Positions 1-11,480 of a stretch of DNA of 64,000 nt are shown in pieces (position 1 is the stretch's first letter; each line of letters opens with the position of its first letter). The notes below the pieces were generated by a model that was not told the DNA's origin, ran no database searches, and saw only the letters and a program-made list of their open reading frames with translations. Both the position numbers and the translations under genes were made by a program. This DNA comes from Notospermus geniculatus (Eukaryota; Nemertea; Pilidiophora; Heteronemertea; Lineidae), in the NCBI GenBank assembly GCA_002633025.1, contig NMRB01001311.1, positions 22,299 through 86,298 of the forward strand. Direction: 5' to 3'.

Positions 1-1187
1 GCATTGCAGGGGTGGTGGGTGTGTTACAGAGGTCCAACAACACACCCCCGAGTAATGCCACGGTATACTGACGTATACCTAGGAGAAAAATAACAAGGGA
101 TACAACTTCACACAAGACCCCATTCGGACATTTGCACTTCAACAAGCTGCCGAGAAGCCAAATCTCAACCAAATTTCACAAACAAGGTACCGTTTTGAAG
201 CTGAGAGTGTATAGATTCAAAATAAACAGAGATTAATTAATTATCTTGATACTGTACATTGATTTGGGGGCTCGAATGTGCCCAAACACCCCCAATTTTC
301 CCTCTCCGACAAAACCTTGCCCAGGAAATCAGGCCCCGACGATCGACAAAAGTGGAGAGATCTCCACAACCACACGGCCGATTGGGATGAAACGCATACC
401 AATTTCATCAGAAGAAAGATTCAAAACTAACTTACCACCATTTGAAGGAATTTAATCCTAATCCAACTGTGTTTTGGACGACTTTTCAACGAAAAAGTCG
501 ACCAAAAGTTGCTCCAAAGATCAGCTGGACGACTAGTGCGCACTCGCTAGCAATCTGGCTGCTGATTGGTCGAAAAATACCACAAAATATAATTATAATT
601 TTTCGAATTCTTTTTGACCAATCAGCAGCGAGATCGTATTCAGTCCGGTGTGATCAGCCAGTTAATGATTTCTTGACCATCTTTTGGTAAACTTTTCGTT
701 GAAAAGTCGTCCAAAACACTGTTGGATTAGGATTAAATTCCTTCGAATGGTGGTAAGTTAGTTTTGAATCTTTCTTCTGATGAAATTGGTATGCGTTTCA
801 TCCCAATCGGCCGTGTGGTTGTGGAGATCTCTCCACTTTTGTCGATCGTCGGGGCCTGATTTCCTGGGCAAGGTTTTGTCGGAGAGGGAAAATTGGGGGT
901 GTTTGGGCACATTCGAGCCCCCAAATCAATGTACAGTATCAAGATAATTAATTAATCTCTGTTTATTTTGAATCTATACACTCTCAGCTTCAAAACGGTA
1001 CCTTGTTTGTGAAATTTGGTTGAGATTTGGCTTCTCGGCAGCTTGTTGAAGTGCAAATGTCCGAATGGGGTCTTGTGTGAAGTTGTATCCCTTGTTATTT
1101 TTCTCCTAGGTATACGTCAGTATACCGTGGCATTACTCGGGGGTGTGTTATTGGACCTCTGTAACACACCCACCACCCCTGCAATGC
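1..1187. mobile_element. Large foldback (palindromic) element, arms about 590 bp
   Basis: Every position i pairs with position 1188-i over the whole stretch. The outer 490 bp of each arm are nearly identical (I saw only one or two mismatches), while the central 200 bp are diverged but still complementary. The element may extend left of the window, because the pairing reaches base 1. The open frames at 246-455 (plus) and 733-942 (minus) are the same peptide read from the two arms and show no sign of being a gene. It is most likely a foldback or MITE-type DNA transposon. The diverged centre argues against a simple assembly mirror artefact. Confidence 0.85.
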
Positions 1188-1941
1188 ATGCCTCAAGTCC
1201 CTGTGTTAAATACGGCCCTGTTGTCAGCGCCGAGTAGTGTGGTCAAGAACGAGGATTCGAATACGCCCTGCGGCTCGAGGACAGAGACCAGGCTACATGG
1301 TCTAGTTCGAAACTCAACCGTCAGAGGTCCTCTCAGCGTCGGTCCTCGGGGGTGAAAATCCGTGGCTGAAATTGCCCGTAAAGCCTGTGTCATGAAGAAT
1401 ACAACAAACGAAAGGGTGGGTGAACACAAAAACAACACGGTTAGCAGGTTAGGCCTAGCGCTCAGGAGTGACACACTGTAGACCCGGGACTGTAGATTGG
1501 TTACTGTTCTCCGAACGCTCCACTCTGATACAATGTATACGTTTAGCGTAGTTATGGTAACCATATCGACCAGGCATAGCTTCTTTTACGATATGACATT
1601 GACGGCTATTGCCTGGTACGTTATGGTTTACCCATATTAACCGGACTTATTAAACCCGGCAATTCTGTAATGGAAGCAGAATAAGAGCGGACAAATACCG
1701 GCTTTTTTTGTAGTGGAAGCGCAACTTATGACATATCCATCTGTCATTCTGTAATTGAGGATCGATTCCCGATAGTTATGTGACAAAAATAGCAACTTTC
1801 TTCAGAATTTTTTTCTGGTGGCTTCCTCTTCCTTGGTGGAAGAATATAATAACATTAACATTATCTTCATTCATTAGCTCTTGTTTGGGCTGTCAGAGTT
1901 GCATAATGGAGTAGAATAACTCTAGTGTAACGTTTGACAAC
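1188..1941. other. No gene recognised
   Basis: Mixed-composition sequence with several short open frames that have no splice or codon signal I could support. I see no tandem repeat or convincing inverted repeat. Confidence 0.4.
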
Positions 1942-1945
1942 ACTG

Positions 1946-2386
1946 CTAGCATCCAATGGAAATACCTAGTATGTCACATTTTGGTATTTTCGAGAAAAAT
2001 GGGTTTATGTTTCCTGAGTTGGAATGATGACTTGGAAGAGTTTTGTTGTGGAAAACACTTCTAATTAATTGTTCTGAAGTACCGGTACATTTTAAGATAT
2101 TTTTTAAAAAATATGTTATTTAACAGGATTAAATGCCACTTGCTATGTTTTACCTCTAGTTTCATGCTGAGTTTGCAAAGATAATTACATAATAAGTCAC
2201 AAATCTGATGACTTAGTGGTGCACTTTTAATACTAGGTTTTTACGTCTGTCATTCCGAGGCTTTGGCGGACATTTTGCAAACAAAAACTGTGTATTATGA
2301 TGAAACAATACCTAGCAAGTATGAATTTGGCCTTAACTCATTTTTTCCAAAAATGTGACTTACTAGGTATTTCCATTGGACGCTAG
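1946..2386. mobile_element. 441-bp MITE with 35-bp terminal inverted repeats
   Basis: The left end (CTAGCATCCAATGG...) and the right end (...CCATTGGACGCTAG) are inverted copies over about 35 bp with few mismatches. The element is flanked by ACTG at 1942-1945 and again at 2387-2390, which would be a 4-bp target duplication. There is no transposase frame inside, so it is non-autonomous. The superfamily is uncertain. Confidence 0.7.
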
Positions 2387-2390
2387 ACTG

Positions 2391-3880
2391 ATCACTGGTC
2401 CCATTTGTTGGGGGATAATATTTTTGTTGCTCCACCATCACCGACGTGCATTTTGGGCCCTCTCGGCCTCATCAGGGTGGCATATGTTTGCCTGTTAACA
2501 GATTTTTGCCCATGATCATCCAGACAATAGCATGCCACCCACTGTCATTCTCACAGTTACAACTCGCGACGACATCACGACTCAAGATAATGACTTACAA
2601 TGCCTTCATTTTGTACCATAATGTCTTTATACTGCCCATAAAACAGTCATATCAGACGGTCAGATGAGAGACAGCCAGGAATGCACTCAAGACAACTTCA
2701 GATTTACGGGACAATTACATGTACTTTGACACCAACAGGCTGACATCATTCCTCATCAGAATACGAAAATACCTGGATTTTTAACATGCTTCAGCACACC
2801 AAGGGTTAACACACATTCATCATTGGCACCAACCCCAGTATCTTGCAAGTTGCTTCGGCTTTGTGGTTTGTATCCTGTTATTGGGATCCTAGCTATGATA
2901 GAGGGCAGCACACCGATCCTATACAATGGACGCCTTTTGTGTAGGAAATTGACCAGGACCAGGATGTCAGTTTCATTTCAATAGTTTTAACCACTAGTGA
3001 CACCTATTGGGGCGGTAGGTTAGGGTCCCCATTACGTGTACATGTACAGTAGGCCTACATGTAATATGCAGTATTGCATACAATTTTATGCAGTCACATG
3101 CCCAGATGCCACAACTGCATTAAAACAGCATTCACCAGTTACGGTGTAATCCACGATGAAGGCTGTCATGCATACTGATTTAAACCACCAGTTCGTGATT
3201 GTCACAGCCAGTCACTTGGTATGGAAATCAATTTCTTCTGTTTCTTGGTAGAATACAGATTATGAGGACCAAACCCACTGCTATTTCTGATGAATATCCT
3301 CATAGTAGAGCGGTTAAGGGTAAAAATCGTTCACTCCTTCAAGAAAGCATGAAACTCCCCACATGGGTACTTTGATACATATTAAGGATCATGAAAAAAA
3401 AATGGGCCACAAAAATTCGCACCCCTGGTGGCCGCCATATTGATTTTAAATATGGCCGCCAACATAGCCATTTTTCGGCAATATCTCAGGTCCTATTGCT
3501 CAGATTATATATAAATGTAGGAGAAAGGCCATTTTCAGAATGGCGTGGAATAGGAAACAATGTGAAACAGATTTCTCTCAGCCTTTTTTACACAAGAATG
3601 GTTGGAAATGGTTTCGAACCAGTCCGAGATCAGCGACAGTGATTTTTATCGTGTAGAACGAAATCCACAACGGATCCCACCCGAAATGGCTCGAGGCGCG
3701 TTCATGCTGCAGTCTCGGCCCAGTTTGAGTAGGCCTACTTGGAAATGCTAATTTTCTCAATGGAGAATGAACAGACTGAACTCTGTCTTGATCCAGTACT
3801 GTGCACGGTACTATCATCTAAGAAAGGAGAGTCACCTGCCTGACTAGGTGCCAGGAGCATGATTTGAGTGGTCTTAGCTG
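2391..3880. other. No gene recognised; small palindrome at 3430-3460
   Basis: About 1.5 kb without supportable coding signal. At 3430-3460 GGCCGCCATAT and its inverted copy ATATGGCCGCC flank a 9-bp spacer. That motif (GCCGCCATATT) recurs in the 145-bp tandem families elsewhere in the window. TACATGTA words are frequent. Confidence 0.4.
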
Positions 3881-3887
3881 ACTCGAT

Positions 3888-4046
3888 GGTGGTCCCGTTC
3901 GATTAGTCTTGAACTTCTTGACATACAAGTTAGAAAACCAGGTGGTCCCGTTCGATCAGTCTTGAACTTCTTGACATACAAGTTAGAAAACCAGGTGGTC
4001 CCGTTCGATCAGTCTTGAACTTCTTGACATACAAGTTAGAAAACCA
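3888..4046. repeat. Three tandem copies of a 53-bp unit
   Basis: Units begin at 3888, 3941 and 3994 with GGTGGTCCCGTTCGATCAGT and end in GTTAGAAAACCA. They are almost identical, with one A/C difference in the first unit. The plus-strand frame that starts in it (4015-4401) is probably fortuitous. Confidence 0.95.
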
Positions 4047-4621
4047 AACAGTATCGCTGCACCAAACCCCACGGACTACGAATCCACTGAGTAGTCTCCT
4101 CAGGATACACTGGAAATCAAGTTTACATTTCACCAACGCACACAACAAGCCTACCTTCTGCTTCCCTCATTTTTGCCACCTCGTCCGCAGACAAGTACGA
4201 AAATTTCCTTCCTGTGAAAAGACAAGTTGTGACAAAACATCGTTTATGTGGCCAAGATTAAAGGTGCTCTCACACACCGCAATGAAATCTGGACTGGATT
4301 ATTACACTGTTTTCTTCAATCTTCACTTTTCAGAAAGTGTTTTTCAAAGTGCATTACACATCATGTTCATGTACATCTATGTGTATAGCCAGTTTGGATA
4401 AAATTCACATTCAAAATATGGTTTCACTACACTTTTTCCGCTTTCATCTCCACACTTTTCTGCTTTCGTCTCCAATCTATGAAACCTTTAAATTCTAGGA
4501 TGATACCTTTTTCTTTGATATTTTTCATGTTTTTTAGAAATTCTTCCAAGCCCAGACATCATTGCACAAAAATGGACAACCAGAATCGAGGGTAAACTTC
4601 CTACTTCCACGACAAACTTAC

Positions 4622-4739
4622 CAGTACCACCATCACGAGGTTTATCACTTTGCTGATCTTGAATTTCTTTTTCAAAATATTTTTTCTTTTCACTAAATGT
4701 TAACTTCTCATTGCCCTCCGAGTCGAACATTGCGGGATT
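4622..4739 (-). CDS. Candidate internal coding exon, unidentified charged protein
   Basis: On the minus strand a pyrimidine-rich tract ending in TTTCTTTCAG precedes position 4739, and a strong donor (ACTG|GTAAGT) follows position 4622. The 118-nt exon is open throughout and begins in phase 0. It encodes about 39 residues starting NPAMFDSEGNEK, followed by a charged stretch with LTFSEKKKYFEKEIQDQQ and then a Gly/Thr-rich end. The sequence is hydrophilic and probably helical, as in linkers or tails of cytoplasmic scaffold proteins. I do not recognise the family. The candidate exon at 13589-13660 ends in phase 0 and could splice to it across a 9-kb repeat-filled intron; that link is inference. 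Confidence 0.45.
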
Positions 4740-4960
4740 CTGAAAGAAAAGAAAATTCTATTTGAAATTTTATCCTGATTGAAAAGTTGAAGGGGCAGAG
4801 TCGTCTTGCAGACATTTCCAGAACTGAAGGTGACTAACTTGTGCGCAGAGTATTTGGAGCTCACTGTTTTGTCTTTAAAGGGACCGGAGTTACATCACTG
4901 GGACCTGACACGAGAAGGTTGTGAACCCTAAACACCAACCCTACATGTCAGTGAGGATTA

Positions 4961-5155
4961 GCAGCACACTAGGTGTTATCGCAGCGATATACTCGACACC
5001 GATCTTCTCGCCAGCCACTGCAGACTAGGCGAGGCTTTTGGTATTGTTTGACAAGGGCGAACATTGCTGGCAAGAGAATTCCACGCATTGCTGTCCAGCG
5101 CACACTTGGGTCAACAGCTGATTTTGCTTGCTATCGACATCGCCTTGTGTGCTGC
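4961..5155. mobile_element. Short inverted-repeat element (GCAGCACAC ends)
   Basis: The ends GCAGCACACTAGG and CCTTGTGTGCTGC are inverted copies. Sequence related to one end recurs near 60945-61060 and 62245-62330, so this is a dispersed MITE family. It has no coding content. Confidence 0.55.
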
Positions 5156-5160
5156 AGGCT

Positions 5161-5358
5161 GGGGCTCGTTTCCACCAGTGTATGGCATCGGCGTCAGCAT
5201 TCGAATCACTAATCTACATGTATGTTGAGTCAACTGACTGTTTCAACCGCACTTTCGCGTCAGCGTCGAACTGCGGTGGAAACGGTCAATGGACTCAAAA
5301 TAGAAGTTCGAACGCCAACGCTACCGCAAACGCCATATGCTGGTGGAATCGAGCCCTA
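5161..5358. mobile_element. Hairpin MITE of about 198 bp
   Basis: GGGGCTCGTTTCCACCAG at the left pairs with CTGGTGGAATCGAGCCCT at the right, and the complementarity continues inward with mismatches (GGCATCGGCGTCAGC against the inner right arm). It lies head to tail with the preceding element, only 5 bp apart. Confidence 0.65.
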
Positions 5359-5896
5359 GGGCTAGGCGTAGAGTTAGGGTTTACAGCCTTCTTGCTTCAG
5401 GTCACGGTGAGGTACATGAATGCGTCAATTCGAACCTGGAGGCTGGTGCACATTACAGTTTCCTGCAAGCGAGTAAGTTGTTGAGGGAGTGCAGTTCTGA
5501 CGTGGGCGTAAAGCAGCCCAAGAACTCTGTGGCTATCTGAAAGAAAGTCAATGATTTGCTTGGACCAGGGCTACGAACCCATAAAAGCGTGCCTCACATA
5601 CACGTCGCCCGGGGGGGTCACTCCCTGGCTCAACATTACCCCATGTGCGTGCCTAAAAAAGCGGGAATAGGGGGTGATATAGCCGATTTTCGGCGGGCCC
5701 GCGCGATCACAGAGAGGCCCCTTGTTTCCCTATCATTCACGCAATAAGCCTAGGGGCCAGCATATTTCTCACGCACAAGGCCCATCCTGAATTATTTCTT
5801 TTCCCCTGCCCACAACAAAACGCAATGTTCCGTCGGCAACAGCAGCGGGAGGTGGCTGACAGAGCGGGAAAGGCAGCCGGGACTTGGCGCGCTGAC

Positions 5897-5933
5897 ATTT
5901 TGGTTCCCGAAGCCAGGCTTCGGGAACCAAAAT
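5897..5933. repeat. 37-bp near-perfect palindrome
   Basis: ATTTTGGTTCCCGAAGCC and its exact reverse complement meet at a single central base. No element boundary is visible around it, so it could be a footprint, a regulatory palindrome or the core of an old hairpin element. Confidence 0.85.
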
Positions 5934-6755
5934 GGCGTGCTGACTGTGTTCATCGTACGCAGGAGGGGGCGGGAGATATTCTTTCTGCCAGCTGGAGGGG
6001 GTGGGTATCATGAACTCACTGATCCCGCAAGAGGGGCCTTTTCAAAAAGCAAGACACACACATGGTGTATGGCCAGTGTGGGGAGTGATCTCCCCGGGAC
6101 ACGTCGGCGCCAGAAGAGGAATCACTTTAAGAAGACCAAATGCAGTCATGGGGAAGTACAAGAACTTGACATCCATGAGAAGAAAAACTGAAGTCCACTT
6201 CAGAGTTTTCTCGCACGAGTTGCCTCCCTTTGGGCATCGACTTGTTTTTATTGTTGGTCTCACTCTAAACAATAAGGAAACCAACAATGGTGAATTGCCC
6301 AGTGACTTTCTAACATTGCGTAACTTGAATTGGTATGCCGCCGGTAGACAAACGTCTTAAGTTAGGTACACACGTGTATGATTTTTCGACAACAAAAATG
6401 CGGCAACGTCAACAATACATCAACGGCAAAAAATCGACCGCAGGAAAAGCTTTATATCCACTCAACAATTGCAGTGTTTTCCGTAACGGCAAAAAAGTTC
6501 TTCACCGCTCAACTACGGAATCCGGCGTACCGTTCAAATCACCAATGACTTGTCATCCGCATTTACTTTGCTTTCAAACAGATTTGACCATTTTGCCATG
6601 AAAGTCAAGCAAGTTCAGTCATTTTTGGTAGATTTTGAGTGAACATGGTGAAAGAGATACATTTTTTTGTTGTTGTTTACTATGCCACGCCATGCTACAA
6701 CTGAACAGATTTAGGGTTTGGGAATTAAATTAGACCTGAGCAGATACGAGTTAAG
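5934..6755. other. No gene recognised
   Basis: Several overlapping short frames on both strands (6001-6360 plus, 6042-6287 minus) show no splice signals or protein-like composition that I can defend. No repeats stand out. Confidence 0.35.
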
Positions 6756-6995
6756 GTACTGTCACACTGAAATTACCAAATAGTTCTCAAAACATTCTGT
6801 GCCGTCCTAAAAAAATCGTGAAATGGGCTAGAACGTGCAATGTTTGCCAAATAATGTCTCGAAGTGCTGGAGCACCCTTCCCGTCCGAGCCCGTCCATGA
6901 AGTTTGTAAAAAGACTGTAAAAAGTTGCCAGTATACATCCACTCCGTTCGCACAGTTTGAGCCCATTCGGCAGCATTTTCAAGAACATACTGAGA
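6756..6995. repeat. Dispersed repeat, copy 1 (partner at 9897-10130)
   Basis: About 230 bp running from GGTACTGTCACACTGAA to CAAGAACATACTGAG match 9897-10130 closely in the same orientation. The shared core includes TGTCTCGAAGTGCTGGAGC. No inverted termini are obvious. Family unknown. Confidence 0.75.
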
Positions 6996-7545
6996 ACTAC
7001 CTCAGTGTGATGGGGGCTGTTAGCTGTGGATTCGGGTAATCACAAGAAAGGTTTGATTTTCATATGTCCAATATTTTTAACTGGCCTGCCGGAAGACCAT
7101 GTGATTCAAGGACAGACATATCTGCAAATTATTGCTGGGGTGTGGCACTGTGATTCACCACTCGTGACCGGCTCACATCATCAGGCTGGCGCGACCTGTC
7201 AAAACTTGTCAAGAAATGCTTCCTCATAAAACAAATTGTGACATTAAGCGTATGCTTAATGTCTGATGATGGCACCTAATTAGGTTCCAGTCCATTCATC
7301 ATTAAGATGGATTACCGCAATGACCGCATGAGTCGACGCACAGAGCAACAATGTCAGTGGATGGTGTCCCTAAAGAAATTAAGGGTGACGCAATAACATT
7401 TACGTACTCAAAATATTACACAGAGGTTTTTAATCTATTATATGTACCTATTGTACTTGATTTTTCCGTCAGGGTTGAAGCCGAAACATTATTGGCCGTG
7501 TGTAACAGTGTCAGTGCTCCTACAAGCCCGGGCTACTGAGAAATT

Positions 7546-7622
7546 CCCTTTAGCTCAGTCGGTACAGCGTTTGACTTTGAAGCGGGGGTGGGAGGTCCCG
7601 GGTTTGAAACCCAGATTGGACC
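7546..7622 (+). repeat. tRNA-like sequence, probably a SINE head
   Basis: An A-box-like TAGCTCAGTCGG is followed 50 bp later by a B-box-like GGTTTGAAACC. The D-stem has a mismatch and the anticodon arm is poor, so this is a tRNA-derived repeat and not a functional tRNA. A body fragment of the SINE family described at 10925-11200 follows it directly. Confidence 0.6.
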
Positions 7623-7639
7623 CTCGGCTTTCGCCTTAC

Positions 7640-7790
7640 GTGGTTAAGGAAGAGGCCGTTTCAAGCGGCTCATATTCCTCACTTGGATTAGGTCTCTTTT
7701 ATTTGCCCTTGAAAAGCACAAAGTACAAGGCACCCTGCCTTACTGTCCCATGCGACAGACGTGAAGAGCCAGACCCCTGCCAACTTCCGG
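7640..7790 (-). repeat. SINE body fragment, tRNA-derived family
   Basis: The segment with CTCACTTGGAT and GTACAAGGCACC matches the bodies at 10985-11110 and 18789-18890. The tRNA part on the minus strand is missing, so the copy is truncated. Orientation is taken from the two better copies. Confidence 0.6.
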
Positions 7791-8257
7791 GGCCCAAGAT
7801 TGAGATGGGAGTATTGGATGTGGAATGAATCGTAGTAGTATGTAAATTCCAAGAACAGATTGGTCAGAGAGAAACAAGTTTGTCTCCGAGAATCAATCGG
7901 CCTTGACCTTGTTCAGGAGACGGAGCCGAGTCACCGCAACCTCAACAACTGGGTTAACAATCAATAAACGGCCGTGGATGAGGATGTAGCTGCCAGCGCT
8001 ATGGAAAATTTCCGCAGTGTGGCATCAACACGTCTCCTCGCTATCGCGACAGGGACGTAATTAGTTTTTATGTTCTCATCATTGGCGAACTGGATCCAGC
8101 CACTCGACTCTGAGGCTGTTTGACAAGAAATCCCGCAGTTGGTAGGCTGGTGAAATTGAATTTGCAGCTGGCTTGTTGATTTCAATAGCTACGAGTGTTT
8201 TGAGGGAGGAGATATTCAACAAAAACGAAATGTCAGAGTTCGAGCTGTAGGCGAACA

Positions 8258-8984
8258 CAGGGGCGGATCTAGGATTTTGGCAACGGGGGGGGTTCAGCAC
8301 CGACAAATGGAACGACAAGTACATGATGCAGGAAAATGCAATGAAAAAATGATTAGGGTTTGTACCCGAAGCCACTTACGGCTTGCTACTCATGTTAAAG
8401 AGTCAAAGCGCGTTGGCGTGGGCCGAAGGTCCTTGGCCCGAGGGGGGGTCTGGGGGGCCTCCCCCAGGAAAATTTGAAAATCTAGATGCTCTGAGACGCG
8501 TTCTGGGGCATTTTCCTGTGAGATTTGTTCCTAAAAACCACGTCCGAAATCAGTATTTGTATGTCAAATGAGCCATAAATCTTTGACCTATGGTTGCAAT
8601 GACTCATTTCATGCGGAAGGCACTGAGGGGGTTACAAAGGGGGCAGAATAGTTGTGCACTATCGGTCATTCAGCAATCGGCCCTGTCCTCAACGCGTTGC
8701 TTTGAATGCGAGGGCACTGTTTGCCAAATGGGGGGGGGGTGAGGTCGTTCACACCGCCGCCGGACCTGCTGGAGGCGCCCATGTCTCTGGTTACGTCGTG
8801 GCACCTGGAGAGTGGGGGGTCGGGATTACCTAGACCTTCGATTGGATGCTATCAATGCCGTGGGAACACTTTTGTAAGCTCCGAACTATTCGTTAAACCA
8901 GAAATGCAGTTTTTTAAAATGGTCACCGCGGCCGCCAAGGGGGGGTATCGAACCCCCTGAACACCCCCCCTAGATCCGCCTATG
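8258..8984. mobile_element. Non-autonomous hAT-type transposon with 8-bp target duplication
   Basis: The ends CAGGGGCGGATCTAGG and CCTAGATCCGCCTATG are inverted copies, and the element is flanked on both sides by GGCGAACA (8250-8257 and 8985-8992). A CAGGG start with an 8-bp duplication is the established hAT signature. The 727-bp interior holds G-runs and no transposase. Related G-rich elements with similar ends occur at 10702-10852 and 24899-25164. It is the best-delimited element of the left half of the window. Confidence 0.85.
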
Positions 8985-9097
8985 GGCGAACATGTAATAG
9001 AAGACGAGAGATTCATAGATACAGCTGAAAGCGATCTTTATTTCCCTATAGATAGAAATATCTCCTCAATCACGGAATTTAATTTCCCCTCTACCAG

Positions 9098-9299
9098 CAG
9101 GGACAGATTCAGGATTTTGGATCTGTCCCTGGCTTAACAATCTGAGCGATTTAAGCTTGTTCTACTGTAAAAGGCAAAAATATCATCTAATCCTGCACGA
9201 ATTTTCTGTAAAATCCTTATTTCTAAAGGTGCCGGCACGTGACAGTTTTCTATCGAAAGTTTCTTTCGATAGAAAACGGTCACGTGGAGCGGCGCCTTA
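9098..9299. repeat. Two hairpins; the second has a 35-bp stem and a 3-nt loop
   Basis: At 9098-9131 CAGGGACAGATTC pairs with GGATCTGTCCCTG. At 9224-9299 a nearly perfect stem (GTGACAGTTTTCTATCGAAAG with its inverse) closes on TTT. Each arm of the second hairpin carries a CACGTG E-box. The loop is too short for a normal pre-miRNA, so a tiny MITE is more likely. Confidence 0.75.
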
Positions 9300-9896
9300 A
9301 GAGTGTATGGAACAGTGTACCCCCAGTATCGAGGGCAACAGTTGCCTGACAAGGTCAGGGGTTAGGATTAGGAGTAGACTTCGGGGCAGAGGTAGAAGGC
9401 CAGGTATCAAGGGTTGTGGGATAGGGGCAGGGGTTAGGATTCAAAGTGGACGACATTCACCCCTTCAATTACTAGTCTGAGTGCTCCAAACCCGAACATT
9501 TGCAATGAGCCGTCAATAGGCTAATCCATATAGAGCAAAGTTGTAAATGTAATGACACCATCACTACAAAGCTAGTAAACCAACCTTGGAACATGGCCAT
9601 TTTGTGGTTTAGAGATAAATCGATGTTGTCATGCTACTAAATGTATCCTTTGAATAGTACTATACATGGTATTTATGGAAAGCTAGATCGATAATGCAAG
9701 CTTTTCTGTACGATTCGATTGCATGGTTTGATCCTGGGATAGGCAGCATGACAGGCAGGGATGTCAATGGCTACTTGCCTATGGTTGAAAAATTATTGTT
9801 GCGGACAACTGTGGTTCCTTTTCAGTAGGCCTATCGCACATCACTTGTGGACCTAAATATTGGGACTTACACTGGTGAGAGCCTTCAACACCCCAA
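9300..9896. other. No gene recognised
   Basis: A purine-rich patch at 9340-9440 repeats GGGGTTAGGATT imperfectly. The remainder is unremarkable unique-looking sequence. Confidence 0.35.
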
Positions 9897-10130
9897 AGGC
9901 ACTGTCATACTGAAGTAGTTCTCAAAACGCCCTGCCCCGTCCTAAAAAATCATAAAACAGGCTGGAACGTGTAATGTTGGCCAAATAATGTCTCGAAGTG
10001 CTGGAGCACCCTTCTCGTCCGAGCCTGTCCATGGAGTTCGTAAAAATACTGTAAAAAGTTGCCAATACATCCACTCCGTTTGCACACAGTTTGAGCCCGT
10101 TCGGCAACATTTTCAAGAATGTACTGAGAT
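9897..10130. repeat. Dispersed repeat, copy 2 (partner at 6756-6995)
   Basis: Direct copy of the repeat at 6756-6995 with scattered substitutions and small indels. The two lie 3.1 kb apart in the same orientation. Confidence 0.75.
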
Positions 10131-10701
10131 CTATAGCTCAGCGTTTGTGATGTTTTGATGGCGCTCTTATTCTTCAAGAGATCTTCAAAGTTTGAAGTTC
10201 CACAAATTGACAGACAACTTGCAGGTCTTGTCAATTCACATCCATATCTTGAAATTTGTGAATGTAGATTAGAGTATTCAAAAAATTTCCATTGATTAAA
10301 CTGAATATGCTGAACAGGGATAATCTTGTTCAGAAATGAATCTGGTGATTTCATGCCCCACCGAATGAGTGCTACTTGTACATAACGTCAGATGTTGAAC
10401 TTTTTAATCATCCTCGCAGTCACTAGTTCAGATACATTTTTCACATTTTGGTTAACAGCTTCGGTATCGATCTTTTGGAGTTCCCTGACAGCCCATTTCC
10501 ATAATAGATGAGCTGACAGTGCCAAAAGTCGATCAGGATTTTTACGCCTCGGTTAGCAACCAGAATTCATCTAAAGCAACATTAAGATGTCATAAAATAA
10601 CTACAGACCTGGGAAATTTGGGAGTTTTCCAACTGACCAATTCCTCGCAACTGATTTAATTTCGTACTTTATATTTTTTACATCAGAGACAGCTTGAACA
10701 G

Positions 10702-10852
10702 CAGGGTGGATCCAGGATTTGGGAAAAGAGGGGGCGCCCTGTGCTTGGAACATTGAAATTTGTGCAAATTCCAGAATTTCACGGTCGATTTTACAGATTT
10801 GTTGGCCAAAAGAGGAGGCGAGCGCCTGGGGTGCCCTCTGGATCTGTGCCTG
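10702..10852. mobile_element. Short hAT-like G-rich element
   Basis: CAGGGTGGATCCAGG at the left and CTGGATCTGTGCCTG at the right are imperfect inverted ends of the type seen at 8258-8984. No matching 8-bp flanks are visible, so the assignment rests on the ends alone. Confidence 0.5.
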
Positions 10853-10924
10853 AACTGACGAGTGGACAGAAATTCACAGTACTCCACAGTCTGATCATTT
10901 GAGGGTGATCTGACTGATCTTCCA

Positions 10925-11200
10925 GTATTTGATTTTTCCGTCAGGGCCAATGCCATAGTATAATAGTGGCCCTTATAAGTACGGAGGAGGCCATCACAAG
11001 CGACTCATGTTCCTAACTTGGATGGGGTCTTTTACTTGCCCTTGCAAAGACACAAAGTACAAGGCACCACGGCTTACTGTCCCATGCGACGGTCGTGAAG
11101 AGCTGGGAATGAAATCCCATATGGTGTGGGCTAGATTCGAACCCGGCACCTGCCGCTTGCTGAGCAGACGTGATAACCACTCAGAAGACCAGTCCATATA
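10925..11200 (-). mobile_element. tRNA-derived SINE, fullest copy
   Basis: Read on the minus strand, a tRNA-like head (A-box-type TGAGTGGTTATCACG, anticodon-loop position AGC, B-box GGTTCGAATCT) is followed by a body containing GGTGCCTTGTACTTTG and a tail with GGCCCTGACGGAAAAATC. Copies or fragments lie at 7640-7790, 18783-18960 and 54905-54985. The AGC position would be alanine-like, but several stem mismatches rule out a working tRNA. Confidence 0.7.
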
Positions 11201-11480
11201 AAGTGGTCCATCGATATGCAGCCAGGTTCTGCTTCTTTCTCAGCCCCCAACCTGCATCTTCGTCTTGTTTAAGAATTCTGGCAAGATTGCATTCTTCTGT
11301 TTGCTGGCACTGATTTGATCCATGCAGTAATTCGAAGAAAATCAAAAATAGTGCCAATGGCACTGTGCCCGCTTGGCTTAACAGCATAGTTGTACGAATC
11401 ATCAGCAATCTCACTTCAAGCCATATCGTAAGTACAAACATGCCAAATTGCCATATAAAAGTATCATTGGATAACAAGGT

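Noticed and set aside
431-436. Splice donor GTAAGT in the foldback arm
   Set aside because: Present in both arms with no open upstream exon or acceptor; probably fortuitous.
246-942. Identical 69-residue peptides on opposite strands
   Set aside because: They are the two arms of the foldback element. No codon bias or homology suggests selection on the peptide.
9224-9299. pre-miRNA
   Set aside because: The stem is nearly perfect but the loop is 3 nt and the arms lack the usual bulges. A miniature transposon fits better.
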